Positions 27,758-35,116 of a stretch of DNA of 54,796 nucleotides are shown one piece after another (within the stretch, counting starts at the first letter, position 1; the number at the start of each line of letters is the position of its first letter). Location of the stretch: positions 1-54,796 of the forward strand of contig QCPK01000006.1 in NCBI GenBank assembly GCA_003212555.1, read 5' to 3'. Source of the DNA: Prochlorococcus sp. AG-436-K22 (GTDB taxonomy: Bacteria; Cyanobacteriota; Cyanobacteriia; PCC-6307; Cyanobiaceae). The position numbers and the translations under genes are program-made. The notes beneath the pieces are model-generated. The model was given only the letters and a program-made list of their open reading frames with translations, was not told where the DNA came from and did not search any database.

Positions 27758-29734
27758 TTATTTAGATAATTCAATAAATTTATTCTCTATATCTTTTGTA
27801 AATAATTCTGAATTATAAAGTGATGCTGTTTCTCTTGATTTTGATAATTTAGATTTCAAGTGTATGAGCTTATCAGGATTTCTAGCTATATCTAAAGCTT
27901 TCTCTTCGTATTCTTTTTCATTATAAGTTATTAGTTCAGAAAGATCCATCGAATTCAGAAGACTAGCTGAGACTCTTGCCGCAAAACTTTTTCCAATTTT
28001 GGTTAGAATTGGTAACCCTCCCCATAACGCATCTGATGTTGTGGTGTGACCATTACAATTAAAAGTATCAAGTCCAAGGTCACCAAGAGAATATCTTGCT
28101 AAATGTTTATCTAATGATAAGTGCTCAGCAAAAATCAATCTATTTGAATCAACATTTCTTATTTCTGCTTCTTTACATAAATTTTCAACTACCCACATAT
28201 TAGATTTATATAACCATAATACACTTCCTTTTATTTCTGTAAGTAATTTCATCCAAATGTCAAATTCTTTTGAAGATATCTTTCTACTAGAATTAAAACA
28301 AGTAAATACAAATCCCTTTTCAGGTAGTTTGTAATCACTACGTTTTATAGTTTCTTTGGAAATTTCTTTTTTATTATCATTACATTGAAAACAGCTTGGC
28401 ATTCGAACTATCTTTTCAGAATAAAATTTTTCATATTCCTTGGGGATTGTAACGTTATCAGCGATTATATAATTAATTGTTTTGGCTCCAAGAGAACCTG
28501 GATATCCGAGATAATTGATTTGAATTGGAGCAACTTTATAAGAAAATATTTTCATTCTGGAATTCTTAGTATAGCCTTTCAGATCAATAGCAATATCTAA
28601 CTGATCTCTTCTTGCTAATTGAACACTTTCCATAGTACTTAAATTTTTAATATCTCTAAAAAAACATCCAGATGCTTTAGCTCTCTCAGTATACTTATCT
28701 TCTTTAGAGGTAAATGAGTATAAGTATATTTCGAATTTAGATTTATCATGTAATTCCAGAATAGAAGCAATCAGATGCATCGTTGCGTGTTCATAAAAGT
28801 CAGCAGAGAAGTAACCTATATGAATTTTTTTGTTTTTAAAAGAAGCTATTGGATATGATTCCTGAACAAAGTTTTCTTTAAAGTAATTTTGGGATCTTTT
28901 TAAATGTTTAATTGGATTATCTTCCAAAAAGAAAAAACCCCATGGTTTGACAGCTAGTCCTTTAATCCCAAGATTTTTTAACCAATTATTATAAGTTTCT
29001 TGATCGCTCCAGTCGCATATTTCTCTTTTCGATCCAATTAATTCAACCTTCGCAGAAGATAAAGCAGTATTTAACTTTAGAGCTTTTTTATAGCTTTTGA
29101 TAGCATCAGCATAGTGACCATTCGCTCTCAATATGTTCCCAAGGTTGCAATATGCCTCTGAAAAATCAGGCTTGAGTTGAATTGCTTTGCGAGTAGATAC
29201 TTGTGCTTCTGTTAATTTACCTATATCTCTCAATATGTTTCCAAGGTTGAAATGAGCCTCTGCGAAATTAGGGTTTAGCTCAATTGCTTTGCGAGTAGAT
29301 ACTTCTGCTTCTTTTAATTTGCCTATATCTCTCAATATGTTTCCAAGATTGGAATGAGCATTTGCGAAATTAGGGTTTAGCTCAATTGCTTTTCGGAGTG
29401 ATACCTCTGCTTCTTGTAATTTGCCAAGATCACTCAATATGCCTGCAAGATTGGAATGAGCATTTGCGAAATCAGGTTTCAGTTCAATTGCTTTTCGGAG
29501 TGATAGCTCTGCTTCTTGTAGTTTGCCAAGACCTTGTAAAATTGTTCCATAATTAGAAAAAACCCTGTGATCATTGAAACCTTCATTAATAAAATATTGA
29601 TAAAGTTTTGCTGCTTCTGAAATCTGTCCTTGTGCATGAAACTTAAATGCTTGATTTATTATTTGTTCTTTAGAAAGTTTAGTTGCCTTATTGCTTTTCT
29701 TTGTAGATTTATAATTCTCTCCAAAACCTTTCAT
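27758..29734 (-). CDS. TPR protein with an O-GlcNAc-transferase-type (GT41) domain
   Basis: A 658-aa protein from ATG 29734. After a lysine-rich start (MKGFGENYKSTKKSNK), about six TPR repeats of 34 aa span residues 27-225. The C-terminal half is a GT41 domain. HIGYFSADFYEHATMHL aligns with the human OGT DFGNHPTSH active-site segment, SSRK lies where the UDP-binding lysine is expected, and GLDTFNCNGHTTTSDALWGG matches the nucleotide-sugar site. Active-site residues look intact. The expected role is cytoplasmic glycosylation of proteins bound by the TPR, with targets unknown. A TTG at 29824 would add 30 residues and is less likely. Located in a gene-poor segment near tRNA-Cys. Confidence 0.88.
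   Translation of the reverse strand: MKGFGENYKSTKKSNKATKLSKEQIINQAFKFHAQGQISEAAKLYQYFINEGFNDHRVFSNYGTILQGLGKLQEAELSLRKAIELKPDFANAHSNLAGILSDLGKLQEAEVSLRKAIELNPNFANAHSNLGNILRDIGKLKEAEVSTRKAIELNPNFAEAHFNLGNILRDIGKLTEAQVSTRKAIQLKPDFSEAYCNLGNILRANGHYADAIKSYKKALKLNTALSSAKVELIGSKREICDWSDQETYNNWLKNLGIKGLAVKPWGFFFLEDNPIKHLKRSQNYFKENFVQESYPIASFKNKKIHIGYFSADFYEHATMHLIASILELHDKSKFEIYLYSFTSKEDKYTERAKASGCFFRDIKNLSTMESVQLARRDQLDIAIDLKGYTKNSRMKIFSYKVAPIQINYLGYPGSLGAKTINYIIADNVTIPKEYEKFYSEKIVRMPSCFQCNDNKKEISKETIKRSDYKLPEKGFVFTCFNSSRKISSKEFDIWMKLLTEIKGSVLWLYKSNMWVVENLCKEAEIRNVDSNRLIFAEHLSLDKHLARYSLGDLGLDTFNCNGHTTTSDALWGGLPILTKIGKSFAARVSASLLNSMDLSELITYNEKEYEEKALDIARNPDKLIHLKSKLSKSRETASLYNSELFTKDIENKFIELSK
29125..29532 (-). 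repeat. Four near-identical 102-bp coding repeats (TPR units)
   Basis: Tandem units begin at 29125, 29227, 29329 and 29431, exactly 102 bases (34 codons) apart, each containing a variant of CTCTCAATATGTTTCCAAG on the plus strand. They are the inner TPRs of the GT41 gene. Nucleotide similarity is high enough to suggest recent expansion or gene conversion. Confidence 0.85.
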
Positions 29735-29824
29735 CTTTATAACTTTAAGGTACTTTCCTTGTTTCGATAATACTATCTCATCCAGATAATGCAGAAATAA
29801 GTTTATTCTTTTTGGTAGGAGCAA

Positions 29825-30441
29825 TTTATTGGAATTACTTCATAGACCTGGAACTTTAATGCAGTCCAGAGGTGATTTTATTTGCATGACATGTGAACAC
29901 TTCACTATAGCTGTTCAGAAGCATTAATGACCATATTAACTTGCCCAGTTCATCTACTATGAATTCCTCAAGGTGAACATCTAACTAAGATATGGAGAAA
30001 CTGGCCAAAGCATAGAGTCCTAGAAATTGGATGGTCTCCTGAAGTTACTTAACCTCTTCTTCTGTGCTTTATGGCTATTGGTTTCTCAAATGAAGTCTCT
30101 TTAGTCGCTGTTGTGGGTTGGGGAACTGCTTTCCATGCACTTTCCAGTCATTGCTTATATGGGTTGACCCTTGATCAGAGTGTAAAGTGAGATTGATAAA
30201 GAACATGCACTGCATTGGAACAATCATTCTTGCGTAATTCTTCTTGGCAGTCCCCTAACAAATGGGACACCTGAAGTTCAATTCATTCTTCATGGTTTCA
30301 CTAGACAATTCACACGCAATCCTCAATTACTTCAAATGAAGTTATCATCATTAGTTTTTAATTTAAACCATTCTTTATTATAAAAATAGACTTAACTTTA
30401 GAAAAGAAATAATCAATATCATTATATTGATTATTTTATTA
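29825..30441. other. 617-base non-coding stretch between two glycosyltransferase genes
   Basis: No complete gene of normal size. A short plus-strand frame 30071-30190 (39 aa, hydrophobic, starts MAIGFSNEVSLVAVVGWG) is in the same frame as an upstream stretch (HLTKIWRNWPKHRVLEIGWSPEV) interrupted by stops. This suggests a decayed gene. See also the open remnant at 30186-30383. Confidence 0.4.
30186..30383 (+). pseudogene. Possible gene remnant without a start codon
   Basis: Sixty-five open codons follow a TAA at 30183 and end at TAA 30381-30383. The translation (for example LGSPLTNGTPEVQFILHGF) looks protein-like but has no usable start near its beginning and no identity I recognise. It is probably the tail of a decayed gene; chance open frame is the alternative. 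Confidence 0.25.
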
Positions 30442-31743
30442 TCAAATTTTAAAAGTTAAATTCTTTCTGAAAAGCTTTTCAGCTAAAATTACAGAAAATA
30501 AAATAAGCCAAGGAATTGAGGGATGAGAATATCTTGTCTCTATACTTAGAAATGGCATATAGATTAAATAGTTATACAATATAAAGGAAGAAGGGATAAG
30601 AAGTAAATTCTTTTTTAATCCGCAAGATATAAGTCCTATTAAACCAGTTACTACAAAATAAAAATTATAGCTCAATAAAATTATTTTAAAGATATACCAT
30701 TTAAATGAAAACCTTTCAAGAGATAAAGGAACAAGATCTGATCTAGTTCCAAACCACATATGCCTTGATCTTTGAATCCATAATTTCAGCGTAGAGAATG
30801 GTTTAGATAAGAGTCTTCGTTTGGCTTCCTTAATAAGTATTTGATCATCTCCTAATAGCATAGCTTTCTTAATTTCTTCTTTATTACTTAATTCATCAAA
30901 TGCATGGGGCGGAAGATTACTTCCACGCAACCATTCTTTATTCCAATTAGCATCAGGTTGCCATGTACCAATATAAAAAAGCAAGCCTGAAATACCCTTG
31001 GAAATAAAAATTTCTCCTTGAGTAATCTTATAATTTCTATATAGCCAAGGGCTAATTGTCAAAGATATAGTTAAGAAAATAGTTATTATAAATTTAAGAC
31101 TTTTTATTGAAAAACCTTTATTTATTAAAATTGCCAGAGAGATAAAAGTAGGGAGCAATAAATAAACCTCCCTTGTTAGGCATGTTAATCCAATAATTAG
31201 GCCAATATAAATAGAGTATATCAATGAATCTTTTTTACTTAGAAGAATCGATAAAGCAACTGTTAAAATAATTAGATTCGTATATAGACTTTCTTGTAAA
31301 ATTAATGAATCTTGTAATGAAGAAACTGGTGAAATAACCCACAAAAAAAGCCAATAAAAGATGATCTTCTTCGGTAAAGTGTTTTCTAAAAGTTTATAAG
31401 ATAGAATTGAAGTGGAAATAGTTAGTAGATGCTGCGTAATGATAATATTGAGTATCCAGAAACCTGGAATGAATTTGATAAGTGCCAGAAAATATGAATA
31501 CAATGGCGCTCGGTAATATTCTTGGACATATTGATTTCCATAAATTCCATATGAAAGAATATTCTCTGCCATATTCGCATAAAATTCTGCATCACCATCA
31601 TGAATATTAAATATGACCCCAAAATCGACAAATGAGCTCCAAAATAATCTGAATATTAATACTATGGAAAGAATAATGTAGTGATTTTTCTTTAATTTGA
31701 ACTCGAAAAAATCTAATAGCTTAAACATAGATTTAACTGACAT
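30442..31743 (-). CDS. Integral membrane GT-C-type glycosyltransferase-like protein
   Basis: A 433-aa protein, very rich in Ile, Leu, Phe and Lys, with roughly nine to eleven membrane helices. The first loop carries HDGDAEFYANMAENIL near residues 48-63; acidic residues at this place are the catalytic/metal site of GT-C enzymes such as ArnT, PMT and related polyprenyl-phosphate-sugar transferases. A TREVYLLLP segment and a long soluble loop near 240-310 also fit. Acts at the cytoplasmic membrane on lipid-linked sugars (inferred). ATG start at 31743. Its codon use is even more AT-biased than that of core genes, which fits an acquired cell-surface gene. Confidence 0.7.
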   Translation of the reverse strand: MSVKSMFKLLDFFEFKLKKNHYIILSIVLIFRLFWSSFVDFGVIFNIHDGDAEFYANMAENILSYGIYGNQYVQEYYRAPLYSYFLALIKFIPGFWILNIIITQHLLTISTSILSYKLLENTLPKKIIFYWLFLWVISPVSSLQDSLILQESLYTNLIILTVALSILLSKKDSLIYSIYIGLIIGLTCLTREVYLLLPTFISLAILINKGFSIKSLKFIITIFLTISLTISPWLYRNYKITQGEIFISKGISGLLFYIGTWQPDANWNKEWLRGSNLPPHAFDELSNKEEIKKAMLLGDDQILIKEAKRRLLSKPFSTLKLWIQRSRHMWFGTRSDLVPLSLERFSFKWYIFKIILLSYNFYFVVTGLIGLISCGLKKNLLLIPSSFILYNYLIYMPFLSIETRYSHPSIPWLILFSVILAEKLFRKNLTFKI

Positions 31744-32424
31744 ATTTAATTAGTATACCCTTTCTAGGGTTTCTTGACCTGATAAGAAAGTTTTTTAAAT
31801 TTCATTTAATGCGTTTATGATTAATTCTTTTAATCTTAATCGTATACGGCTTTGAAAGAACTAAAAATTAGTCAAATGTTCAACAGCATTCATTATATTT
31901 AGATAAGAGTCATCTTAAGATTATTAGTTCATTAATTTTCCTTCTAACTTATGAAAACTATTTTTGAGCCTAATATGCTCAACTAAAATATAAGAGGACA
32001 CTCTATCTTATATCGATCATCCAGATTTTCCGTATTTGTTAAAGCCTGTTTAACCATTTAGCATTTCATCAACATCTTTTTGTTTAGATGTTGATTTTAT
32101 GAACTTTTGTCAGATCACCTTCAGTATATTTGCTCCCTATTTGAAGAAGCTTCTAAATTTTTGATCTTATATCAGAATCACCTTTTGAAATGCTTAAAAA
32201 CAGACCTTGCAGAAACTTGTGTTAAGGCCGAGTCTGGAATAAAAGTTTTTTAATCAATTCTCATAAGACACACTAAGTCTCTTGCGGATCTTCCAGAGAT
32301 CCTGAAAAATCCAGCCTCTTTAAATTCACAGCACAATGTTTTTCTTAAAAAAATTTTAAGAGATATCCATTATGGATAGAGAGTGATGGAAAGGATATAC
32401 AAAGACTTACCTAAAAAACTTTGA
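31744..32424. other. About 680 bases without a convincing gene
   Basis: AT-rich DNA upstream of the GT-C gene. It contains a 10-bp perfect hairpin (next entry) and a 48-codon frame 32107-32253 that opens with TTG and has no ribosome binding site; I do not call it a gene. It ends in the A-tract that forms the terminator of the minus-strand RNA at 32430-32495. Confidence 0.45.
32068..32095. repeat. Perfect 10-bp inverted repeat (hairpin)
   Basis: ATCAACATCT (32068-32077) and AGATGTTGAT (32086-32095) can pair with an 8-base T-rich loop, followed by TTTTAT. It could be a weak terminator or a decayed structured element. The stem is AT-rich, so stability is modest. Confidence 0.4.
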
Positions 32425-32467
32425 TAAAAAAAAGCAAAAAAAGAGCGCCCTCAACGAGCAGCGCTCT
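32425..32467 (-). terminator. Intrinsic terminator of the Yfr1-like RNA
   Basis: On the minus strand AGAGCGC pairs with GCGCTCT (plus-strand positions 32461-32467 and 32442-32448) around a 12-base loop, followed directly by TTTTTTTGC and eight more T. A textbook rho-independent terminator, and the strongest in the window. Confidence 0.85.
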
Positions 32468-32495
32468 GTTGGACATATGTGTGAGGAGTGTCCAA
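32430..32495 (-). ncRNA. yfr1: Yfr1-like small regulatory RNA
   Basis: The minus strand carries the 11-base signature ACTCCTCACAC (complement of 32479-32489), which defines the cyanobacterial RNA Yfr1. A -10 box TATAGT lies at 32500-32505, placing the 5' end near 32493-32495. A GC-rich 7-bp hairpin and U-tract end it near 32430, giving about 60-66 nt; published Yfr1 RNAs are 54-69 nt as I recall. Unusual: the signature lies in a loop closed by TTGGACA/TGTCCAA, whereas classic Yfr1 has it unpaired between two stem-loops. Known Yfr1 represses outer-membrane porin mRNAs in Prochlorococcus. No guaB or trxA neighbours are present. Confidence 0.78.
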
Positions 32496-32499
32496 ACTT

Positions 32500-32505
32500 A
32501 CTATA
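32500..32505 (-). promoter_or_regulatory. -10 box of the Yfr1-like RNA
   Basis: On the minus strand this reads TATAGT, six to seven bases before the likely RNA 5' end (GGACACTCC or TTGGACACTCC). A clear -35 box is not visible; the region upstream is AT-rich. Confidence 0.55.
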
Positions 32506-32810
32506 TAGCAATAAAACCATATTTAAGAATTTTCCTGAAAGCAGAAGGTGAAGACAATCGATCTAAAAGCTTTGGTTTAACAAAGCCATTTTCATTTGAT
32601 ATAGCTAAAGCTTCTAGTCAATTAAAAAAGCAAAGCTTTCTTCTGGGACTTTGCAATATTAGAAATCAATGTCCCACAAAATACTAAGGACAAGTAATGC
32701 TTCCAAGTAAAAGGTGACCTCTAGGTCAAATAAGGCTTCTGAATTGTTAAGATGTTTAGCATTATTTTAAAGAGCCTTATATAGTTTTACAAAAGAAATT
32801 AGTCAATTTC
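32506..32810. other. 305-base intergenic stretch
   Basis: Upstream of the Yfr1-like RNA promoter and of the small membrane-protein gene. I see only a short palindrome (TGACC-TCTA-GGTCA near 32718) and an 8-bp repeat ATAAGGCT/AGCCTTAT with a long centre. It probably carries the promoters of both flanking units. Confidence 0.4.
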
Positions 32811-32942
32811 ATGGCGCCAAAAGTACAACCTCAAGATTTGACCTTCTCTCTTTTTGGAGTAGTTCAAGTTTCTGCAGTTATAATAGCCTCACTTGGTGCT
32901 CTCATTGGCTTTGAAAAGGTATTTTTCCCCTTCTCAGGTTGA
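32811..32942 (+). CDS. 43-aa single-helix membrane microprotein
   Basis: ATG 32811 to TGA 32940-32942. The product has a short polar start (MAPKVQPQDLTF), one hydrophobic helix at about residues 14-34, and the tail FEKVFFPFSG. This is the shape of small photosystem or thylakoid subunits, but it does not match PsaI, PsbX, PetN or other small subunits I know. It may be an unnamed picocyanobacterial microprotein. Coding is supported by the clean frame and composition only. Confidence 0.5.
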   Translation: MAPKVQPQDLTFSLFGVVQVSAVIIASLGALIGFEKVFFPFSG

Positions 32943-33004
32943 TTATTAAATTCTTTAATTAGTCCAAGAATTCCATGTATTTATAATAAATAATACTTTA
33001 TTTC

Positions 33005-33160
33005 TTAGTATTCATTATCAGCGACACATTTACCAATACAAGATAGTCCATTTACTTTAGTTCTTTTACAATGAAAGCAAAGTAAACCGTTTTCATTTGA
33101 ATCATTCTTCTCATCATTTAATTTAATTTCCTCAGAAAATTTAAAATCTCTAGTGATCAT
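33005..33160 (-). CDS. 51-aa four-cysteine (zinc-ribbon-like) microprotein
   Basis: ATG 33160 to TAA 33005. The first 25 residues are charged; the second half holds Cys28, Cys31, Cys41 and Cys45 (CxxC-N9-CxxxC) in LLCFHCKRTKVNG and LSCIGKCVADNEY. The spacing suits a small metal-binding knuckle, and the C-terminal CVADNEY pattern recalls short conserved cyanobacterial proteins. Function unknown. It lies 23 bases downstream of the gene ending at 33184, so the two may be co-transcribed. Confidence 0.65.
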   Translation of the reverse strand: MITRDFKFSEEIKLNDEKNDSNENGLLCFHCKRTKVNGLSCIGKCVADNEY

Positions 33161-33183
33161 ATTTTTACCCACAATTTTTGATA

Positions 33184-33792
33184 TTAATCAGTTATCAATA
33201 CTGACGAAGTGGTGCTTGATGGAGGTAAATCAACAATTTTTATAGGGGGTGAGCTCTCCTTCTTAACTTCAGGCGAAGGGCTGTTTTTCGCATGTTCTTC
33301 TTTTGCACAAGCCTCCAAGGCCTCTCTTAATAATGAATCAAATGTTGCTCCTGGTAATCGATGGCGAGCAACTTCAAGAAATGTTCTCGGCAAAGATTCC
33401 GTTGCCGCATCTTTTAGAGCAGGATTATTACTTCTGTGCTCTTGCTCACCTTCTATTGCTCTAATAAATCGCAAAGTAACCTCATGTTTAGTAGAGGCTT
33501 TGATCAAAGTATCATTATCTTTATTAGTTTTATCGCATTCTAAATCCGTAATCCTTTTTTCTAAACTGGTTAAGACCTCTTCCGCTTCTTTAGAAATATG
33601 AGACAATTGTCCATCTGAAAGATTTGGTAAATCAGCAACATATACCTTTCCATGATCTCTAAGCGTAAGGAACGTTGGCCTAGGGCCTTGTCTGCTATCT
33701 AGTAAAGAACCATTTCCCATTGGTCTTTTAGGAGGCACTGGGCCTGCAGAACTTCTTCTACGAGTTACTCTTGGTTGATTTTCAGGTGACAT
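33184..33792 (-). CDS. Conserved hypothetical protein with disordered ends
   Basis: 202 aa from ATG 33792 (a TTG at 33804 is possible). The first 35 residues are basic, proline-rich and probably disordered. A folded middle (about 45-165) contains FLTLRDHGKVYVADLPNLSD, a predicted coiled-coil (LSHISKEAEEVLTSLEKRITDLE) and a helical RAIEGEQEHRSNNPALKDAA stretch. The C-terminus is again proline/serine-rich. No domain that I recognise. Possibly a picocyanobacterial core protein; neighbours (purM, four-Cys microprotein) give no clue. Confidence 0.7.
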   Translation of the reverse strand: MSPENQPRVTRRRSSAGPVPPKRPMGNGSLLDSRQGPRPTFLTLRDHGKVYVADLPNLSDGQLSHISKEAEEVLTSLEKRITDLECDKTNKDNDTLIKASTKHEVTLRFIRAIEGEQEHRSNNPALKDAATESLPRTFLEVARHRLPGATFDSLLREALEACAKEEHAKNSPSPEVKKESSPPIKIVDLPPSSTTSSVLITD

Positions 33793-33822
33793 TGAAGAAT
33801 TCAAAATCTAACTTCACAGCTT

Positions 33823-33838
33823 CCGAAATAATTTTCGG
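33823..33838. repeat. 6-bp hairpin between purM and the hypothetical gene
   Basis: CCGAAA and TTTCGG pair perfectly around TAAT. It lies about 30 bases upstream of the ATG of the 202-aa gene and about 100 bases past the purM stop. It could be a leader hairpin or a weak terminator. Confidence 0.3.
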
Positions 33839-33939
33839 TTTGCAACATGAGGATTTTAGTATCTACGATCATTAACTTTAGGTCAAGTAGAACTCTTTAT
33901 TTGGCTAGGAAAATAAGTTATCCAGGGTCACATTTCCTA

Positions 33940-34977
33940 TCACACAGGTAGTCCAATAACCCTTGACTCCAAATCTGCATTTCGATCTTCAATCTGGCCA
34001 ATATTCCAAGCATTACAAGAATTTGCATGACAAATTTCTAAGACCTTTTGTGAGTGTTCTGAAGCGACAATGATACAAAAACCAATACCAAGATTAAAAG
34101 TATTCCATAAATCAGTTTCAGGAATATCCCCTTCAAGACTTAGCCAGCTGTAAATAGCAGGCTTTTCCCAAGAACTTGTATTGATATCAGCTCTTAAACC
34201 ATGAGGCAAGCACCTTGGCAAATTCTCAGGTAACCCTCCACCAGTGATATGTGCCATGCCTTTCAGAGGTATTTTCTCTTTAAGCAAAATTTGCACTAAG
34301 TCGACATATAGCTTTGTTGGCTTGAGTAAATAATCAATCAAAGGCTTTCTCTCACTACCAAAACAAGTGTCCTTATTCACTTTCTTCAATGCAATCACTT
34401 TCCGAATCAAACTAAAGCCGTTGCTATGCATTCCACTACTTTCTAATCCAATAATCTGATCTCCAGCTTTAATTTTCTTGCCATCGATAATGCTTTTTTC
34501 ATCAACTACTGCGACGCAAAATCCTGCTAAATCATATTGACCGTTTGCATAAAAACCTGGCATCTCAGCAGTTTCTCCTCCCAATAGGGAGCATTTTGAC
34601 TGCTTACAGCCATCCGCAATTCCTTCCACTACTTCAGATAAAGCATCTGGGCCTAATTTCCCTGTAGCAATGTAATCAAGGAAGAAAAGTGGCTCTGCCC
34701 CACTTGTAATTACATCATTAACACACATTGCCACTAAGTCTATTCCTACCCCATAGTGCGATTTATAATCCTGAGCTAATTCAAGTTTAGTCCCTACTCC
34801 ATCAGTACCAGAAACCAACACTGGATTGCTTAATCCCTCTGGTAAGCGCATAAATCCACCAAAACCGCCTATACCCCCAATTACCTCAGGCCGAGAAGTT
34901 GATTCCACAGACGATTTAATACGATTAACGAAGTCCCTGCCTGCCTCAACATTGACTCCTGAAGACTTGTAATCCAT
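33940..34977 (-). CDS. purM: Phosphoribosylformylglycinamidine cyclo-ligase (AIR synthetase)
   Basis: Fifth step of purine synthesis: ATP-dependent ring closure of FGAM to AIR. The 345-aa protein is normal length. Family features: [11 protein letters not shown] at residues 3-13, [12 protein letters not shown] near 54-65, [11 protein letters not shown] near 77-87, [11 protein letters not shown] near 122-132, and the C-terminal [16 protein letters not shown] start at 34977. Divergent from panC-cmk, with 139 bases that probably hold both promoters. Confidence 0.96.
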   Translation of the reverse strand: MDYKSSGVNVEAGRDFVNRIKSSVESTSRPEVIGGIGGFGGFMRLPEGLSNPVLVSGTDGVGTKLELAQDYKSHYGVGIDLVAMCVNDVITSGAEPLFFLDYIATGKLGPDALSEVVEGIADGCKQSKCSLLGGETAEMPGFYANGQYDLAGFCVAVVDEKSIIDGKKIKAGDQIIGLESSGMHSNGFSLIRKVIALKKVNKDTCFGSERKPLIDYLLKPTKLYVDLVQILLKEKIPLKGMAHITGGGLPENLPRCLPHGLRADINTSSWEKPAIYSWLSLEGDIPETDLWNTFNLGIGFCIIVASEHSQKVLEICHANSCNAWNIGQIEDRNADLESRVIGLPV

Positions 34978-35116
34978 GGTTTTGATAAATTATGCTTTTG
35001 CTTACATCTCTGATATTGATTTGTAATCAAAGATTCAGCCAGTACCCAATAAATACTATTTTTCAATCAAAACAGCCTATCAGGGAAAAACTTCAAATGC
35101 TTAGTATTAATCCATT

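Noticed and set aside
29125-29532. Regular 102-base repeats as a CRISPR-like array
   Set aside because: They are whole-codon TPR units without distinct spacers.
32107-32253. 48-codon TTG frame
   Set aside because: No ribosome binding site, weak start and no recognisable product; kept only as a note.
32421-32687. 88-aa plus-strand frame over the small RNA
   Set aside because: Opens with TTG in the terminator A-tract, overlaps the Yfr1-like RNA antisense, and its composition is not protein-like.
32715-32735. Small palindrome TGACC-TCTA-GGTCA
   Set aside because: Too short and isolated to support a call.
27282-32810. Attachment-site duplicate of the tRNA-Cys 3' end
   Set aside because: I searched by eye and saw no second copy in this segment; the island idea therefore rests on gene content only.
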